Program-made: the position numbers and the translations under genes | In this document: piece by piece, positions 44,124 through 52,434 of the stretch | Layout of the letters: each line of letters starts with the position of its first letter | Position numbering within the stretch: the stretch's first letter is position 1 | Notes under the pieces: model-generated | Databases searched by the model: none | Seen by the model: only the letters and a program-made list of their open reading frames with translations | What the model was told of the DNA's origin: nothing | NCBI RefSeq assembly: GCF_900163665.1 | Contig: NZ_FUIA01000009.1 | Coordinates: 186,001-250,000 of the forward strand | Length of the DNA: 64,000 bases | Direction of reading: 5' to 3' | Source of the DNA: Frigoribacterium sp. JB110 | GTDB taxonomy: Bacteria; Actinomycetota; Actinomycetes; Actinomycetales; Microbacteriaceae

Positions 44124-45083
44124 TCAGGGTCGCGAACGCGAGATCTCTGCGTGCACGTGCACCTGCTCGATGCCTCCTCGCGCGATGTCGTCGAGCGTGA
44201 ACAGGTCGGCCGACGTCACCGCACCCGAAGCCTGCGTGCGCCCCGCCATGACGGCCGCCAGCGCCACGAACTCGCCCGTGGTGCGTGATTGGCCCTCGCC
44301 TGTCGCCGTGATTGCTTCGCGCGTTCGCCGGTTGACCGCGGTGAGCGACCACTGGTCACTTCCGAGATGAGGCGCACGACTGACCAGACGGGACAGCGAA
44401 GGGAAGCTGCCGACCAGACGGAGCGCGGCCGTCGTCAGCGCGCTGTCGGTGGCCAGGAACGAGCGCACGGCGACGCCGCGTGCTCGCCCGATCAGCAGGT
44501 CGTCGGGGAAGTCCGCGCGCAGGCACGAGCGTTCTCCGGATGCGGTGGGCAGCCGGCGTCGCTGTCTGAAGTTGAACACGGCGCTGTCTTCCGGCGCGTT
44601 CCACACCTCGCGTCCGGCGAGCGCGGCGGTCCACTCGACGGCGGCGGCGCCGTGCGTCTCTCCTCCGCCGAGCACGATCGCCAGGTCGACGTCGTCTCCC
44701 GGCTCGCTCGCGACCTCCGCCACGAGCAGTGTGCTCAGCCCCGGGGCGAGTCCGGCGCCGAGCACGATACTCGCACCGGTGTCCTCCGCAGCCGCGGACA
44801 GCTGAGCGAGGTACTCGGCGGTGGCGGAGGCATCGACGAGCGCGGTGCCGCCCAGCAGCCCAGCGATACGCGGATCCTCGATGCCCGACGCGTTGATGAC
44901 GACGTCATGGTCGGAGACAGCCTCCCGCAGCGCGGTGCGCCCGGCATCGGCGGAGAGGTCGACGGCGATTCCGCCAGGGGGCGTGGAGCGACCGGCGGGC
45001 GTGACGCGATGTCCGGCGGCTTCCAGCACGTCGGAGGCTGTGCGGCCGACGGCGCCGCGGGCACCGATGACGAGGAATCTCAT
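44124..45083 (-). CDS. Saccharopine dehydrogenase-like NAD(P)-binding protein
   Basis: 319 aa. The N-terminal Rossmann motif MRFLVIGARGAVGRTASDVLEAAGH, then SDHDVVINASG and GTALVDASATAEYLAQL, the pattern of saccharopine dehydrogenase-type reductases; the C-terminal domain is not diagnostic. Translation is preceded by GGGAGAC 5-6 nt upstream of the ATG. Divergent from a GntR regulator with a TGTATACA site between them, so regulation by that protein is likely. Substrate unknown. Confidence 0.75.
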   Translation of the reverse strand: MRFLVIGARGAVGRTASDVLEAAGHRVTPAGRSTPPGGIAVDLSADAGRTALREAVSDHDVVINASGIEDPRIAGLLGGTALVDASATAEYLAQLSAAAEDTGASIVLGAGLAPGLSTLLVAEVASEPGDDVDLAIVLGGGETHGAAAVEWTAALAGREVWNAPEDSAVFNFRQRRRLPTASGERSCLRADFPDDLLIGRARGVAVRSFLATDSALTTAALRLVGSFPSLSRLVSRAPHLGSDQWSLTAVNRRTREAITATGEGQSRTTGEFVALAAVMAGRTQASGAVTSADLFTLDDIARGGIEQVHVHAEISRSRP

Positions 45084-45133
45084 ACGTGTCTCCCTGCAGT
45101 TCTCGTTTAGAGTTAGGATTGCCTAATCTCAAC

Positions 45134-45141
45134 TGTATACA
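45134..45141. promoter_or_regulatory. Putative GntR operator
   Basis: TGTATACA palindrome in the 82-nt divergent gap. It fits the T-G-T-N-N-A-C-A core typical of FadR-subfamily GntR sites. The surrounding stretch is AT-rich (ctaatctcaactgtatac). Confidence 0.5.
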
Positions 45142-45165
45142 AAAAATACGAAGAGGAGACGACGC

Positions 45166-45849
45166 ATGCAGCGACGACCAGAGGCGGCGGTGCCGCAGAT
45201 CACCCGGATGATCGTCGACCAGCTGCTCGACGGCAGTCTGCGTCGCGGGCAGAAGCTCAGCACGGCGCGCGTCGCTGAGATGACGAACGTGTCACGCGTT
45301 CCGGTGCGCGAGGCGCTGCGGGAGCTCTCGGTGCTCGGCGTCATCGACTATCTGCCGAACCGCGGCTTCCGAGTGCCACCGCTGCCGGGCACGCTGGAGC
45401 TCGAGGCACTGCTCGACGTGCGGGACCTGCTGGAGCCGGAGGCGCACGCGTATGCCGCCGAACGGGCGACGGACGAAGAGGTCGCCGCCATCGTCGATGC
45501 CTTCGAGCGCGGCACTCTCGCGGAGTCCGCGGGCGAATACGGACAGGCCGCGCGGCTGCACCACCGGGGCCTGCGCGCCATCGTCGATGCGAGTCATCAC
45601 CCGGAGCTGCAGCGAGTGCTGACCCCGCTGATCATCCGGAGCGCCCTGCACTTCCCCGCGGTCCGCGCCGCGGCCGATGCCGAGGGCTTGAAAGGGCATC
45701 GCTCCAGCGCGCAGGCCATCGCCGATCGCGACCCGGAGCAGGCCAGGCTGCGCGCGCAGGAGCACCTGGCGTTCCTGCGCCGCCTCGTCGAGACAGTCGC
45801 ACCGGATGAGCGCCCCCGCGTGCGGATCCGCCGCCGCACGCTGCCGTGA
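45166..45849 (+). CDS. GntR-family transcriptional regulator (FadR/FCD subfamily)
   Basis: 227 aa from the ATG at 45166, preceded by a strong gaggag. N-terminal winged helix (LRRGQKLSTARVAEMTNVSRVPVREALRELSVLGVIDYLPNRGFRVP), then an all-helical FCD ligand-binding domain with the usual acidic and His residues (LLDVRDLLEPEAHAYAA, AARLHHRGLRAIVDASHHPEL). Probable autoregulator and regulator of the divergent saccharopine-dehydrogenase-like gene. Effector unknown. Confidence 0.87.
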   Translation: MQRRPEAAVPQITRMIVDQLLDGSLRRGQKLSTARVAEMTNVSRVPVREALRELSVLGVIDYLPNRGFRVPPLPGTLELEALLDVRDLLEPEAHAYAAERATDEEVAAIVDAFERGTLAESAGEYGQAARLHHRGLRAIVDASHHPELQRVLTPLIIRSALHFPAVRAAADAEGLKGHRSSAQAIADRDPEQARLRAQEHLAFLRRLVETVAPDERPRVRIRRRTLP

Positions 45850-45881
45850 ACCGCGCCGTACGCTGCGCACCGCACAAGCCC

Positions 45882-45887
45882 TAGACT
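45882..45887 (+). promoter_or_regulatory. -10 box of a leaderless promoter
   Basis: TAGACT, then 6 nt (cgtagc), then the serS GTG at 45894. Confidence 0.65.
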
Positions 45888-45893
45888 CGTAGC

Positions 45894-47177
45894 GTGATCG
45901 ATCCGGTACTTCTACGCGAACAGCCAGAACTCGTGACGCGCTCGCAGGAGGCTCGCGGGCACTCCGCCGAGTCGGTCAGCGATGCCGTTGCGGCCGAGCA
46001 GGAGCGCCGCACCGCGCTGACCGCGTTCGAGGAGCTGCGCGCCGAGCAGAACGCATTCGGCAAGCAGGTCGCGAAGGCGCCGAAGGAGGACAAGCCGGCG
46101 CTCGTCGCGCAGGCCAAGGAGCTCGCGGCGAAGGTGAAGGACGCGCAGCAGGCCGCGAACGAGGCCGAGCAGGCGTACAACGACGCGATGGCGAAGATCG
46201 AGAACGTCGTGATCGATGGCGTTCCTGCGGGCGGCGAGGAGAACTTCGTCACCCTGCGCGAGGTCGGCACGCCCCGCACCTTCGACCCCGCCGAGTTCCC
46301 CGACGGGCCGCTCGACCACCTCGCTCTGGGTGAGAAGCTCGGCGCGCTCGACATGGAGCGCGGCGCGAAGGTCTCGGGCGCCCGGTTCTACTTCCTCAAG
46401 GGCATCGGCGCCCGCCTCGAGATCGCGCTGATGAACTACGCGCTCTCGGTCGCACTCGACAACGGCTTCACGCCGATGATCACGCCGACGATCGTGCGCC
46501 CCGAGATCATGGCCGGAACCGGCTTCCTCGGTGAGCACTCCGACGAGATCTACCACCTCGAAGAGGACGACATGTACCTCGTCGGCACCAGCGAGGTCGC
46601 GCTCGCCGGGTACCACTCCGACGAGATCGTCGACCTGTCGAACGGCCCGCTGCGCTACGCCGGATGGTCGACCTGCTACCGCCGCGAGGCGGGGTCGCAC
46701 GGCAAGGACACCCGCGGCATCATCCGGGTGCACCAGTTCAACAAGCTCGAGATGTTCGCGTACACGGCTCCGGATGACGCCGAGGCCGAGCACGAGCGTC
46801 TGCTCGCGCTCGAAGAGCAGGTGCTCACCTCCCTCGGTCTCGCGTACCGCGTGATCGACGTCGCCGCCGGTGACCTGGGGTCATCCGCTGCCCGCAAGTT
46901 CGACACGGAGGCGTGGGTGCCGACGCAGGGCGCCTACCGCGAGCTCACGTCGACCTCGAACTGCACGACCTTCCAAGCCCGTCGCCTCGACGTGCGCCAC
47001 CGCCCGGAGGAGGGCGGCCGCACCCAGCATGTCGCGACGCTCAACGGCACGCTGGCCACCACGCGATGGATCGTGGCGATCCTCGAGAACGGCCAGCGAC
47101 CGGATGGGTCGGTGGTGGTTCCCGAACCGCTGCGCCCCTTCCTGGGCGGCCTCGAGGTGATGGAGCCGATCGCGTGA
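45894..47177 (+). CDS. serS: Seryl-tRNA synthetase
   Basis: 427 aa from GTG at 45894. The N-terminal coiled-coil tRNA-binding arm spans roughly residues 30-105, rich in Ala, Glu and Lys. The class II core follows, with motif 2 ([29 protein letters not shown]) and motif 3 ([17 protein letters not shown]), and [21 protein letters not shown] as in bacterial SerRS. Transcription appears leaderless, so a T-box leader is not possible. Two tRNA-Ser genes lie 1 and 3 kb downstream. Confidence 0.97.
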   Translation: MIDPVLLREQPELVTRSQEARGHSAESVSDAVAAEQERRTALTAFEELRAEQNAFGKQVAKAPKEDKPALVAQAKELAAKVKDAQQAANEAEQAYNDAMAKIENVVIDGVPAGGEENFVTLREVGTPRTFDPAEFPDGPLDHLALGEKLGALDMERGAKVSGARFYFLKGIGARLEIALMNYALSVALDNGFTPMITPTIVRPEIMAGTGFLGEHSDEIYHLEEDDMYLVGTSEVALAGYHSDEIVDLSNGPLRYAGWSTCYRREAGSHGKDTRGIIRVHQFNKLEMFAYTAPDDAEAEHERLLALEEQVLTSLGLAYRVIDVAAGDLGSSAARKFDTEAWVPTQGAYRELTSTSNCTTFQARRLDVRHRPEEGGRTQHVATLNGTLATTRWIVAILENGQRPDGSVVVPEPLRPFLGGLEVMEPIA

Positions 47178-47998
47178 GCGCTGTCCAGCGGCTCATCGCC
47201 CTCGATCTCGACGGAACCGTTCTGCTGGAGGACGAGACCTTCAGTCCAGGAGTCGTCGACGCCGTCGCCGCGGCCGAGCACGACGGCAACATCGTCACGA
47301 TCGCAACCGGCCGTGGCTGGGACGCCACCGCGCGCATCCTGCACGGCCTCGGCATCCGGCCCGACTACGTGGTGTGCTCCAACGGTGCGGCGATCATGAG
47401 CCGCAACGACGCTGTCGAGACCGGTTACGAGCGCCACGCCACGGAGACGTTCGACCCGTCCGAGGTTCTCGAGCTGCTCGAGAAGGAGCTGCCGGACGCG
47501 ACGTACCTGGTTGAGCTGCCGGACGGCTCGCGGCTGTACACGAGCTTCGTCGACGACTGGGATCTGCGCGACGAGGACACCCGCAGGGTCACGCTCACCG
47601 AGATGCGCGGCCGCGAGGTCGCGCGCGTCGTGGTGGTCTCGGCAGATCACACGGAGGAGGACTTCGTGCGCATGGTCGAGGAGATGGGGCTGAACCAGGT
47701 CTCCTACGCCGTCGGCTGGACGGCATGGCTCGACATCGCGCCGGCCGGCGTGAACAAATCGACCGCGCTCGAGCAGGTGCGCGAGCTGCTCGGAATGCCC
47801 CGCGAGAGCGTCGTCGTCATCGGCGACGGCCGCAACGACATCGGCATGTTCGAGTGGGCCGCCGCCGGCGGGGGCAGGGCGTTCGCGATGGGCCAGGCCC
47901 CGGACGAGGTCAGCCAGGCGGCCACAGACATCACCGACGACGTGGAGGACGGCGGCGTGGCCGCAGCACTCGAGGCGATCGGCGTCGGAGCGGCCTGA
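47174..47998 (+). CDS. HAD-superfamily hydrolase (Cof-like)
   Basis: 274 aa from GTG at 47174, overlapping the serS stop by 4 nt. HAD motif [12 protein letters not shown] at the N-terminus, motif [11 protein letters not shown], and motifs III/IV with [16 protein letters not shown] and [14 protein letters not shown]. The type IIB (Cof) cap lies between. Such enzymes dephosphorylate sugar phosphates or flavin/thiamin phosphates; the substrate is unknown. Coupling to serS is common in actinobacteria and may only reflect shared transcription. Confidence 0.9.
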   Translation: MSAVQRLIALDLDGTVLLEDETFSPGVVDAVAAAEHDGNIVTIATGRGWDATARILHGLGIRPDYVVCSNGAAIMSRNDAVETGYERHATETFDPSEVLELLEKELPDATYLVELPDGSRLYTSFVDDWDLRDEDTRRVTLTEMRGREVARVVVVSADHTEEDFVRMVEEMGLNQVSYAVGWTAWLDIAPAGVNKSTALEQVRELLGMPRESVVVIGDGRNDIGMFEWAAAGGGRAFAMGQAPDEVSQAATDITDDVEDGGVAAALEAIGVGAA

Positions 47999-48111
47999 GC
48001 ACGCATCTGCCTGCGTTGTCGTCAGTCGCCGACCTGGTGGTCGACTCCTTCCTCCGCCTCGGCATACACGCACTCAGACCGCTCCGAATGGGCGGCGTCG
48101 GTCGGATGGCA

Positions 48112-48117
48112 TAGACT
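48112..48117 (+). promoter_or_regulatory. Probable -10 box of tRNA-Ser(UGA)
   Basis: TAGACT, 23 nt before the mature tRNA start. Confidence 0.5.
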
Positions 48118-48140
48118 CGATGCTCGGCGGGTCACCGTCT

Positions 48141-48228
48141 GGAGGGTTGTCCGAGCGGCCGAAGGAGCCGGTCTTGAAAACCGGTGGGCGGCAACGTCCC
48201 GTGGGTTCGAATCCCACACCCTCCGCCA
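48141..48228 (+). tRNA. tRNA-Ser (anticodon TGA)
   Basis: The acceptor stem GGAGGGT (48141-48147) pairs with ACCCTCC (48218-48224), discriminator G, then encoded CCA (48226-48228). The anticodon arm is CCGGT-CTTGAAA-ACCGG, giving anticodon TGA. A long variable arm (GGGCGGCAACGTCCC) and the TTCGAATC T-loop confirm a class II serine tRNA. Confidence 0.97.
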
Positions 48229-48319
48229 AGGATCGCACCGTTCCGGTGTCGGAAATCGACCTCCTGCCCACCCGCGGGGGGCGATTCCTCGCACGGGAAC
48301 GACGGTGCTCGGCCGCGGG

Positions 48320-48325
48320 TAGCCT
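48320..48325 (+). promoter_or_regulatory. -10 box of a leaderless promoter
   Basis: TAGCCT, then 6 nt (ggagga), then the thioesterase GTG at 48332. GGAGGA looks like a Shine-Dalgarno sequence but would lie too close to the start codon to act. Confidence 0.5.
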
Positions 48326-48331
48326 GGAGGA

Positions 48332-48799
48332 GTGAGCACGCAGACTTTCTCCGACCCGCCGTGGTCGGACGACGGAGTGAACTTCCACACCCGGAAGTGG
48401 GTCAAGCCCGAGGACCTCAATGCCAACGGGTCGCTGTTCGGCGGCAGTCTGCTGCGCTGGATCGATGAGGAAGCGGCGATCTACGCCATCCTCCAGCTCG
48501 GCAACTACCGCGTCGTGACGAAGCTGATCTCCGAGATCAACTTCGAGTCATCCGCGCTGCAGGGCGATCTCATCGAGATGGGGCTCGCGGCGACGCACTT
48601 CGGTCGTTCCTCACTGACCATGCGGGCGGTGGTGCGCAACATGATCACGCGCAAGCGCATCCTGACGATCGATCGGCTGGTGTTCGTCAGCGTCGACCAG
48701 GACGGCAAGTCGACGCCGCACGGATACACCGACATCACCTACAACCGCGACCGGATGCCGCGCGAGCACCCGGCTACGGGAACCGTCTCGCTGCCCTGA
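48332..48799 (+). CDS. Acyl-CoA thioesterase (hotdog fold, YciA/BACH-like)
   Basis: 155 aa from GTG at 48332. The hotdog fold signature of the acyl-CoA hydrolase family is clear: VKPEDLNANGSLFGGSLLRWIDEEAAIYA (with the catalytic Asn-x-x-Gly and Asp/Glu) and FGRSSLTMRAVVRN. It hydrolyses acyl-CoA to free acid and CoA in the cytoplasm. Isolated gene between a tRNA and a convergent ribonuclease gene. Confidence 0.88.
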   Translation: MSTQTFSDPPWSDDGVNFHTRKWVKPEDLNANGSLFGGSLLRWIDEEAAIYAILQLGNYRVVTKLISEINFESSALQGDLIEMGLAATHFGRSSLTMRAVVRNMITRKRILTIDRLVFVSVDQDGKSTPHGYTDITYNRDRMPREHPATGTVSLP

Positions 48800-48866
48800 C
48801 CCGGCGTCCCGACGTTCGGCTCTGGCATCTCGGCGTTCCTACCGGCGCCCGTCGGCCCGCGCGGCC

Positions 48867-50306
48867 TCAGCCGGCCAGCTCGAGCTCGACGCCGCCCGCT
48901 GCGATGTCGGTCGAGACCACGCGCACGCGGACCTCGGTGCCCGCGGTCGCCTGCTGCGGGACGTGCGCTGTGACGAAGGGGTCGATGATCTGCACACGGC
49001 ATCCGGCCTTGGTCTCGGCGACGACCGCCGCGTCCAATGCATCTCCGATGCGCGAAGTCAGCACGGCGGCCTCGATGCGGTCGACCGCGCCCGAGTCCAG
49101 TCGGCTGGCCAGCGTGCCTGTGCGCTGCATGGTGCCGGGCAGCTCGCCGAGCGAATCAGCTGCCCACTGCGGCACCTCGCGCCCGTTCGCCTCTGCCTCG
49201 CAGATCGCGAGCGACCAGCGATCGACGAGCCGGCGTAGCGGTGCGGTCGTGTGGGCGTATGGGGCGCCGATCGCCGCCTGCTCCGTCTCCTCCGGCGGTT
49301 CGCCGTCGAACGCCTCGTACCCCGCGCCGCGGAAGAGCACTGTCGCGGCAACCATCACCGCGGCGGTGGCTGAGTCATCCGGATCGAGTGTGCGCAGGTA
49401 CTCGCCGTAGTCGACGCCATCCGGCCACGGTCGCCCCAGCGCGCGGGTCGTGGCGCGGAACTCGGCCAGCGACTCCTCGTCTGCTGGCGGCAGCGTGCGC
49501 AGGATGCCGACGCCTGCCGCGAGCATCAGGTCGGCTGCGGCCATGCCCGTCAGCAGCGAGATCTGCGCGTTCCAGTCCTCCACGGGCAGGGGAGCGCGCC
49601 GGATGAGGTCGTACCCGTGTTCGGTCTCGACGACCTCCTCCTCCGGAATGTTCAGGCTCGCACCTCCCCGCGCCGACTCGCGCTCGATGCGCAGCGGCCC
49701 GATGACGCGCAGCAGGGCCACCTCATCCGGTGCCGTGCCTGCGTCGATCTCGCGCTGCGCCTCGTCGTACGACCACTTGCGGCGCGAGCGCACCCACGCA
49801 CGAGTGAGGTCGACGTCGCCGACAGCACCGGATGCGTCGAGCTGTATGCGCCACACATAGGCGCGGCGGCGCTCGTCGGGCAGCAGCGACGCCACCCCGT
49901 GCGAGAGGGGCTCCGGATGCAGGGGCACCGCGCCGTCCGGAGCGTAGAGCGTCTGGCCGCGGCGGCGGACCTCCTGATCGAGCGCTCCGCCCGGGGTGAC
50001 GAACGCGGCGACGTCGGCGATCGCGTAGTGCACGACGAATCCGTCGCCGGATCTTTCCAGGTGCATGGCCTGGTCGAGGTCGCGCGAGGTCGGAGGATCG
50101 ATCGTGTGGAACCGGATGTCGGTCATGTCGGCGCGATCCGCGTCTGAACCGTCGACCGCGGAGGAGGATGCGGCTCGCTCCGCCTCGGCTAGGGCTTCGG
50201 GCGGGTAGTCGTCGGGGATGTCGAGTTCGTCGCGAAGGGCGGCGAGCGAGTCGGCGAGGGCGCCGCGGACGGCACCGGGGCGCAGGTGGGAATGACGTGC
50301 CGGCAT
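48867..50306 (-). CDS. RNB-domain ribonuclease (RNase II/R family)
   Basis: 479 aa from the ATG at 50306, chosen because a TAGAGT -10 lies 6 nt upstream; a GTG two codons earlier sits inside that spacer. The RNB catalytic domain is clear from about residue 65: IRFHTIDPPTSRDLDQAMHLE (metal-binding Asp residues), HYAIADVAAFVTPGGALD, and PYAHTTAPLRRLVDRWSL near 375. No N-terminal cold-shock or C-terminal S1 domain is obvious, so it is a compact form usual in actinobacteria. 3'-to-5' exoribonuclease, presumably in RNA turnover. Confidence 0.92.
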   Translation of the reverse strand: MPARHSHLRPGAVRGALADSLAALRDELDIPDDYPPEALAEAERAASSSAVDGSDADRADMTDIRFHTIDPPTSRDLDQAMHLERSGDGFVVHYAIADVAAFVTPGGALDQEVRRRGQTLYAPDGAVPLHPEPLSHGVASLLPDERRRAYVWRIQLDASGAVGDVDLTRAWVRSRRKWSYDEAQREIDAGTAPDEVALLRVIGPLRIERESARGGASLNIPEEEVVETEHGYDLIRRAPLPVEDWNAQISLLTGMAAADLMLAAGVGILRTLPPADEESLAEFRATTRALGRPWPDGVDYGEYLRTLDPDDSATAAVMVAATVLFRGAGYEAFDGEPPEETEQAAIGAPYAHTTAPLRRLVDRWSLAICEAEANGREVPQWAADSLGELPGTMQRTGTLASRLDSGAVDRIEAAVLTSRIGDALDAAVVAETKAGCRVQIIDPFVTAHVPQQATAGTEVRVRVVSTDIAAGGVELELAG

Positions 50307-50312
50307 GGCCAC

Positions 50313-50318
50313 ACTCTA
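50313..50318 (-). promoter_or_regulatory. -10 box of a leaderless promoter
   Basis: Minus-strand TAGAGT, 6 nt (gtggcc), then the RNB-domain gene ATG at 50306. Confidence 0.6.
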
Positions 50319-50380
50319 CGGTCGCGGCGCTGCGCCGCGCGCGGAGTTCGAGCGAGTTTCGTGCGCGCGCGCCGAGCCGT

Positions 50381-50386
50381 TACTAT
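50381..50386 (+). promoter_or_regulatory. Probable -10 box of tRNA-Ser(GCU)
   Basis: TACTAT, 23 nt before the mature tRNA start, the same distance as at the other tRNA-Ser gene. Confidence 0.5.
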
Positions 50387-50409
50387 GGTCAGTGCACCTG
50401 CGGGTGCAA

Positions 50410-50498
50410 GGAGACGTGCCGGAGCGGCCGAACGGACTTCACTGCTAATGAAGGGTCGGGGTTAAACTCGACCGGGGGTTCAAATCCCCCCGTCTCCG
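50410..50498 (+). tRNA. tRNA-Ser (anticodon GCT)
   Basis: The acceptor stem GGAGACG (50410-50416) pairs with CGTCTCC (50491-50497), discriminator G. Anticodon arm CTTCA-CTGCTAA-TGAAG gives anticodon GCT. Long class II variable arm and T-loop GGTTCAAATCC. The 3' CCA is not encoded (the sequence continues CCG). It sits at the edge of the surface-polymer region. Confidence 0.96.
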
Positions 50499-50504
50499 CC
50501 GATT

Positions 50505-50553
50505 GTCCTGAGTCGCGACAACGTTGACAGACGAGTCGAGACTCAGGACTTTT
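50505..50553 (+). terminator. Rho-independent terminator of tRNA-Ser(GCU)
   Basis: Perfect 10-bp arms (GTCCTGAGTC at 50505-50514, complement at 50540-50549) followed by TTTT at 50550. This is the most classical terminator in the window. Confidence 0.8.
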
Positions 50554-50590
50554 CGTCTGTTCTGGGGCACCGATTCGATCGGTCGACCAG

Positions 50591-50596
50591 TATGCT
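50591..50596 (+). promoter_or_regulatory. -10 box of a leaderless promoter
   Basis: TATGCT, 6 nt (actccc), then the GTG of the HYR-repeat protein at 50603. Confidence 0.6.
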
Positions 50597-50602
50597 ACTC
50601 CC

Positions 50603-52327
50603 GTGAACCCTTCGCTGTCGAAGACGCGTCCGATCCTTCTCTCGCTGATTGCCGTCCTGGCTGTGATGGCGTCGCTGTTCATGGCGCCGACGACCGCCAG
50701 GGCCGACTCACAATCGATCACCGGAACGATCGACGCGTCAAGCCCGACGTACGTGCGACCCGTGACAGGGGGCTGCGGTGCAGGGAGTGAGGAGACTCAC
50801 TACGCCGTCGTCAAAGTGACGATCACCGGAACGGGGCCGACGGGCTCTCTGATGGACTTCGCCGTGACGCCGAACGGTGACTTCGCGCTGACGACGACGC
50901 TCTACGACCCGCCGTTCCAGCCGGATATGCCCATCGTGAACTGCTATGGCGCGAAAAGCAGCTCGGCCGACGGGGAGGCGGTCGAATGGGCGTACACCAA
51001 CCCGATCACGATCCTTGAGGGGTTCGAGCACCGCGACTTCTATCTCGTGGTCACCGGGAGCTCAGTCGCCGACCTCGGTGCGTTCACCGTCGAGGTGAAC
51101 GCAGAGACGCTTCCCGTAGAAGTCGAGATCGTCCCGCAAGAGCCTGCGCCCGACACGACCGCCCCTGACCTGACGCTGCCGGTCGACGTGGTTGCCGAGG
51201 CAACCGGTCCGGGTGGCGCCGAGGTCAGCTACAGCGCGTCTGCATCCGACGACGTCGACGGCGAGATAGTGCCCGACTGCTCGCCCGCTGCAGGCGCGGT
51301 GTTCCCCCTGGGCAGCACGGTGGTGAGGTGCACCGCCACCGATGACGCCGCCAACTCCAGCTCAGGCGATTTCACCGTCACCGTCGAAGACACCACACCG
51401 CCGGAGCTCGTCGTCTCTGATGATCTCAGCGTCGAGGCCACGGCGAGCAGCGGTGCCGTCGTGGACTACAGCGTCTCCGCGACGGACCTTGTCAACGGCC
51501 CGGTCTCGCCCGTGTGCGTGCCCGAATCAGGGAGCATCTTCACCCTCGGCGAGACGACGGTGAGCTGCACTGCCACGGATGAAGCGGGCAACGCCAGCGA
51601 GGCAGGAACGTTCGTCGTCACCGTCACCGACGCCACTGCACCCGTTCTCGATCTTCCGGCAGACATCACGGCGGAGGCAACCGGAGCGAGCGGTGCGATC
51701 GTCGACTACACGGCGACCGCGGCCGACGCTGTCGACGGCGCAGTCGCAGTCGACTGCGTTCCCGCCGCCGGCACGACCTTCGCACTCGGCACGACGACCG
51801 TTTCCTGCTCAGCAAGCGACAGCGGAGGCAGCGTCGCCACGGACGCTTTCGACGTCACCGTCGAGGACTCCACCGCACCGGTGCTGGATCTTCCGGATGA
51901 CGTCGGGGCTGAGGCGACCGACCAGAACGGTGCGGTTGTCACTTTCGCAGCATCGGCCATCGACCTGGTCGACGGCGACATCTCTCCTGAATGCGATTCG
52001 GCTTCGGGAAGCCTCTTCCCTCTCGGCGTGACGACGGTGACCTGCACAGCCACGGATGAGGCGGGCAACGTCACATCGGGAGCGTTCGATGTGACGGTCA
52101 ACGAGGCGGCTGACCGCCCGGATGATGACGACACTCCCGACGACGCTGTTGACACGGAGCAGCCGGATTCCGGCGGTGCGGGCGCGGAACAGTCGGGCAC
52201 CGGCCCCACAGCCTCAGAGCTCGCGGTGACCGGTTCCACGATCCCTGCGGCTGGTCTCAGCGGGGCACTGGCGCTCGTCCTCGGAGGGTTGGTGCTGACG
52301 CTGCGACGCCGTCACGGGGTGCGCTGA
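50603..52327 (+). CDS. Cell-wall-anchored HYR-repeat surface protein
   Basis: 574 aa from GTG at 50603. Signal peptide (about residues 1-34, basic start, hydrophobic core, ARA cleavage). Residues about 35-185 form a Cys-containing domain of unknown type. Four HYR (hyalin-repeat, Ig-like) modules of about 80 residues begin near 186, 263, 343 and 423, each with a TAPxLxLPxDVxAEAT start, a Cys pair and TVTCTATDEAGN-type end. An acidic spacer leads to a sorting signal ELAVTG (about 540) with a hydrophobic helix and RRRHGVR tail. LAxTG is the class E sortase motif. Probably an adhesion or surface-structure protein. Confidence 0.9.
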   Translation: MNPSLSKTRPILLSLIAVLAVMASLFMAPTTARADSQSITGTIDASSPTYVRPVTGGCGAGSEETHYAVVKVTITGTGPTGSLMDFAVTPNGDFALTTTLYDPPFQPDMPIVNCYGAKSSSADGEAVEWAYTNPITILEGFEHRDFYLVVTGSSVADLGAFTVEVNAETLPVEVEIVPQEPAPDTTAPDLTLPVDVVAEATGPGGAEVSYSASASDDVDGEIVPDCSPAAGAVFPLGSTVVRCTATDDAANSSSGDFTVTVEDTTPPELVVSDDLSVEATASSGAVVDYSVSATDLVNGPVSPVCVPESGSIFTLGETTVSCTATDEAGNASEAGTFVVTVTDATAPVLDLPADITAEATGASGAIVDYTATAADAVDGAVAVDCVPAAGTTFALGTTTVSCSASDSGGSVATDAFDVTVEDSTAPVLDLPDDVGAEATDQNGAVVTFAASAIDLVDGDISPECDSASGSLFPLGVTTVTCTATDEAGNVTSGAFDVTVNEAADRPDDDDTPDDAVDTEQPDSGGAGAEQSGTGPTASELAVTGSTIPAAGLSGALALVLGGLVLTLRRRHGVR

Positions 52328-52422
52328 CGTGGCGCGCTGCAGGACTGACCTCAGCCCGCCGGAAACGGTGTTCGACGCCGAAACACAGCCCCTGCTCGGG
52401 GATATGCCAGAAACTACCCGGA

Positions 52423-52428
52423 TAAGAT
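52423..52428 (+). promoter_or_regulatory. -10 box of a leaderless promoter
   Basis: TAAGAT, 6 nt (tgcgcc), then the DUF4012 GTG at 52435. Confidence 0.65.
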
Positions 52429-52434
52429 TGCGCC

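Noticed and set aside
45850..45893. T-box riboswitch before serS
   Set aside because: Only 44 nt to the previous gene and a -10 box 6 nt before the start codon; there is no room for a leader.
51160..52110. Tandem DNA repeat at the HYR modules
   Set aside because: The repeat is clear at protein level, but the DNA copies differ at many positions, so it is not a DNA-level repeat or CRISPR.
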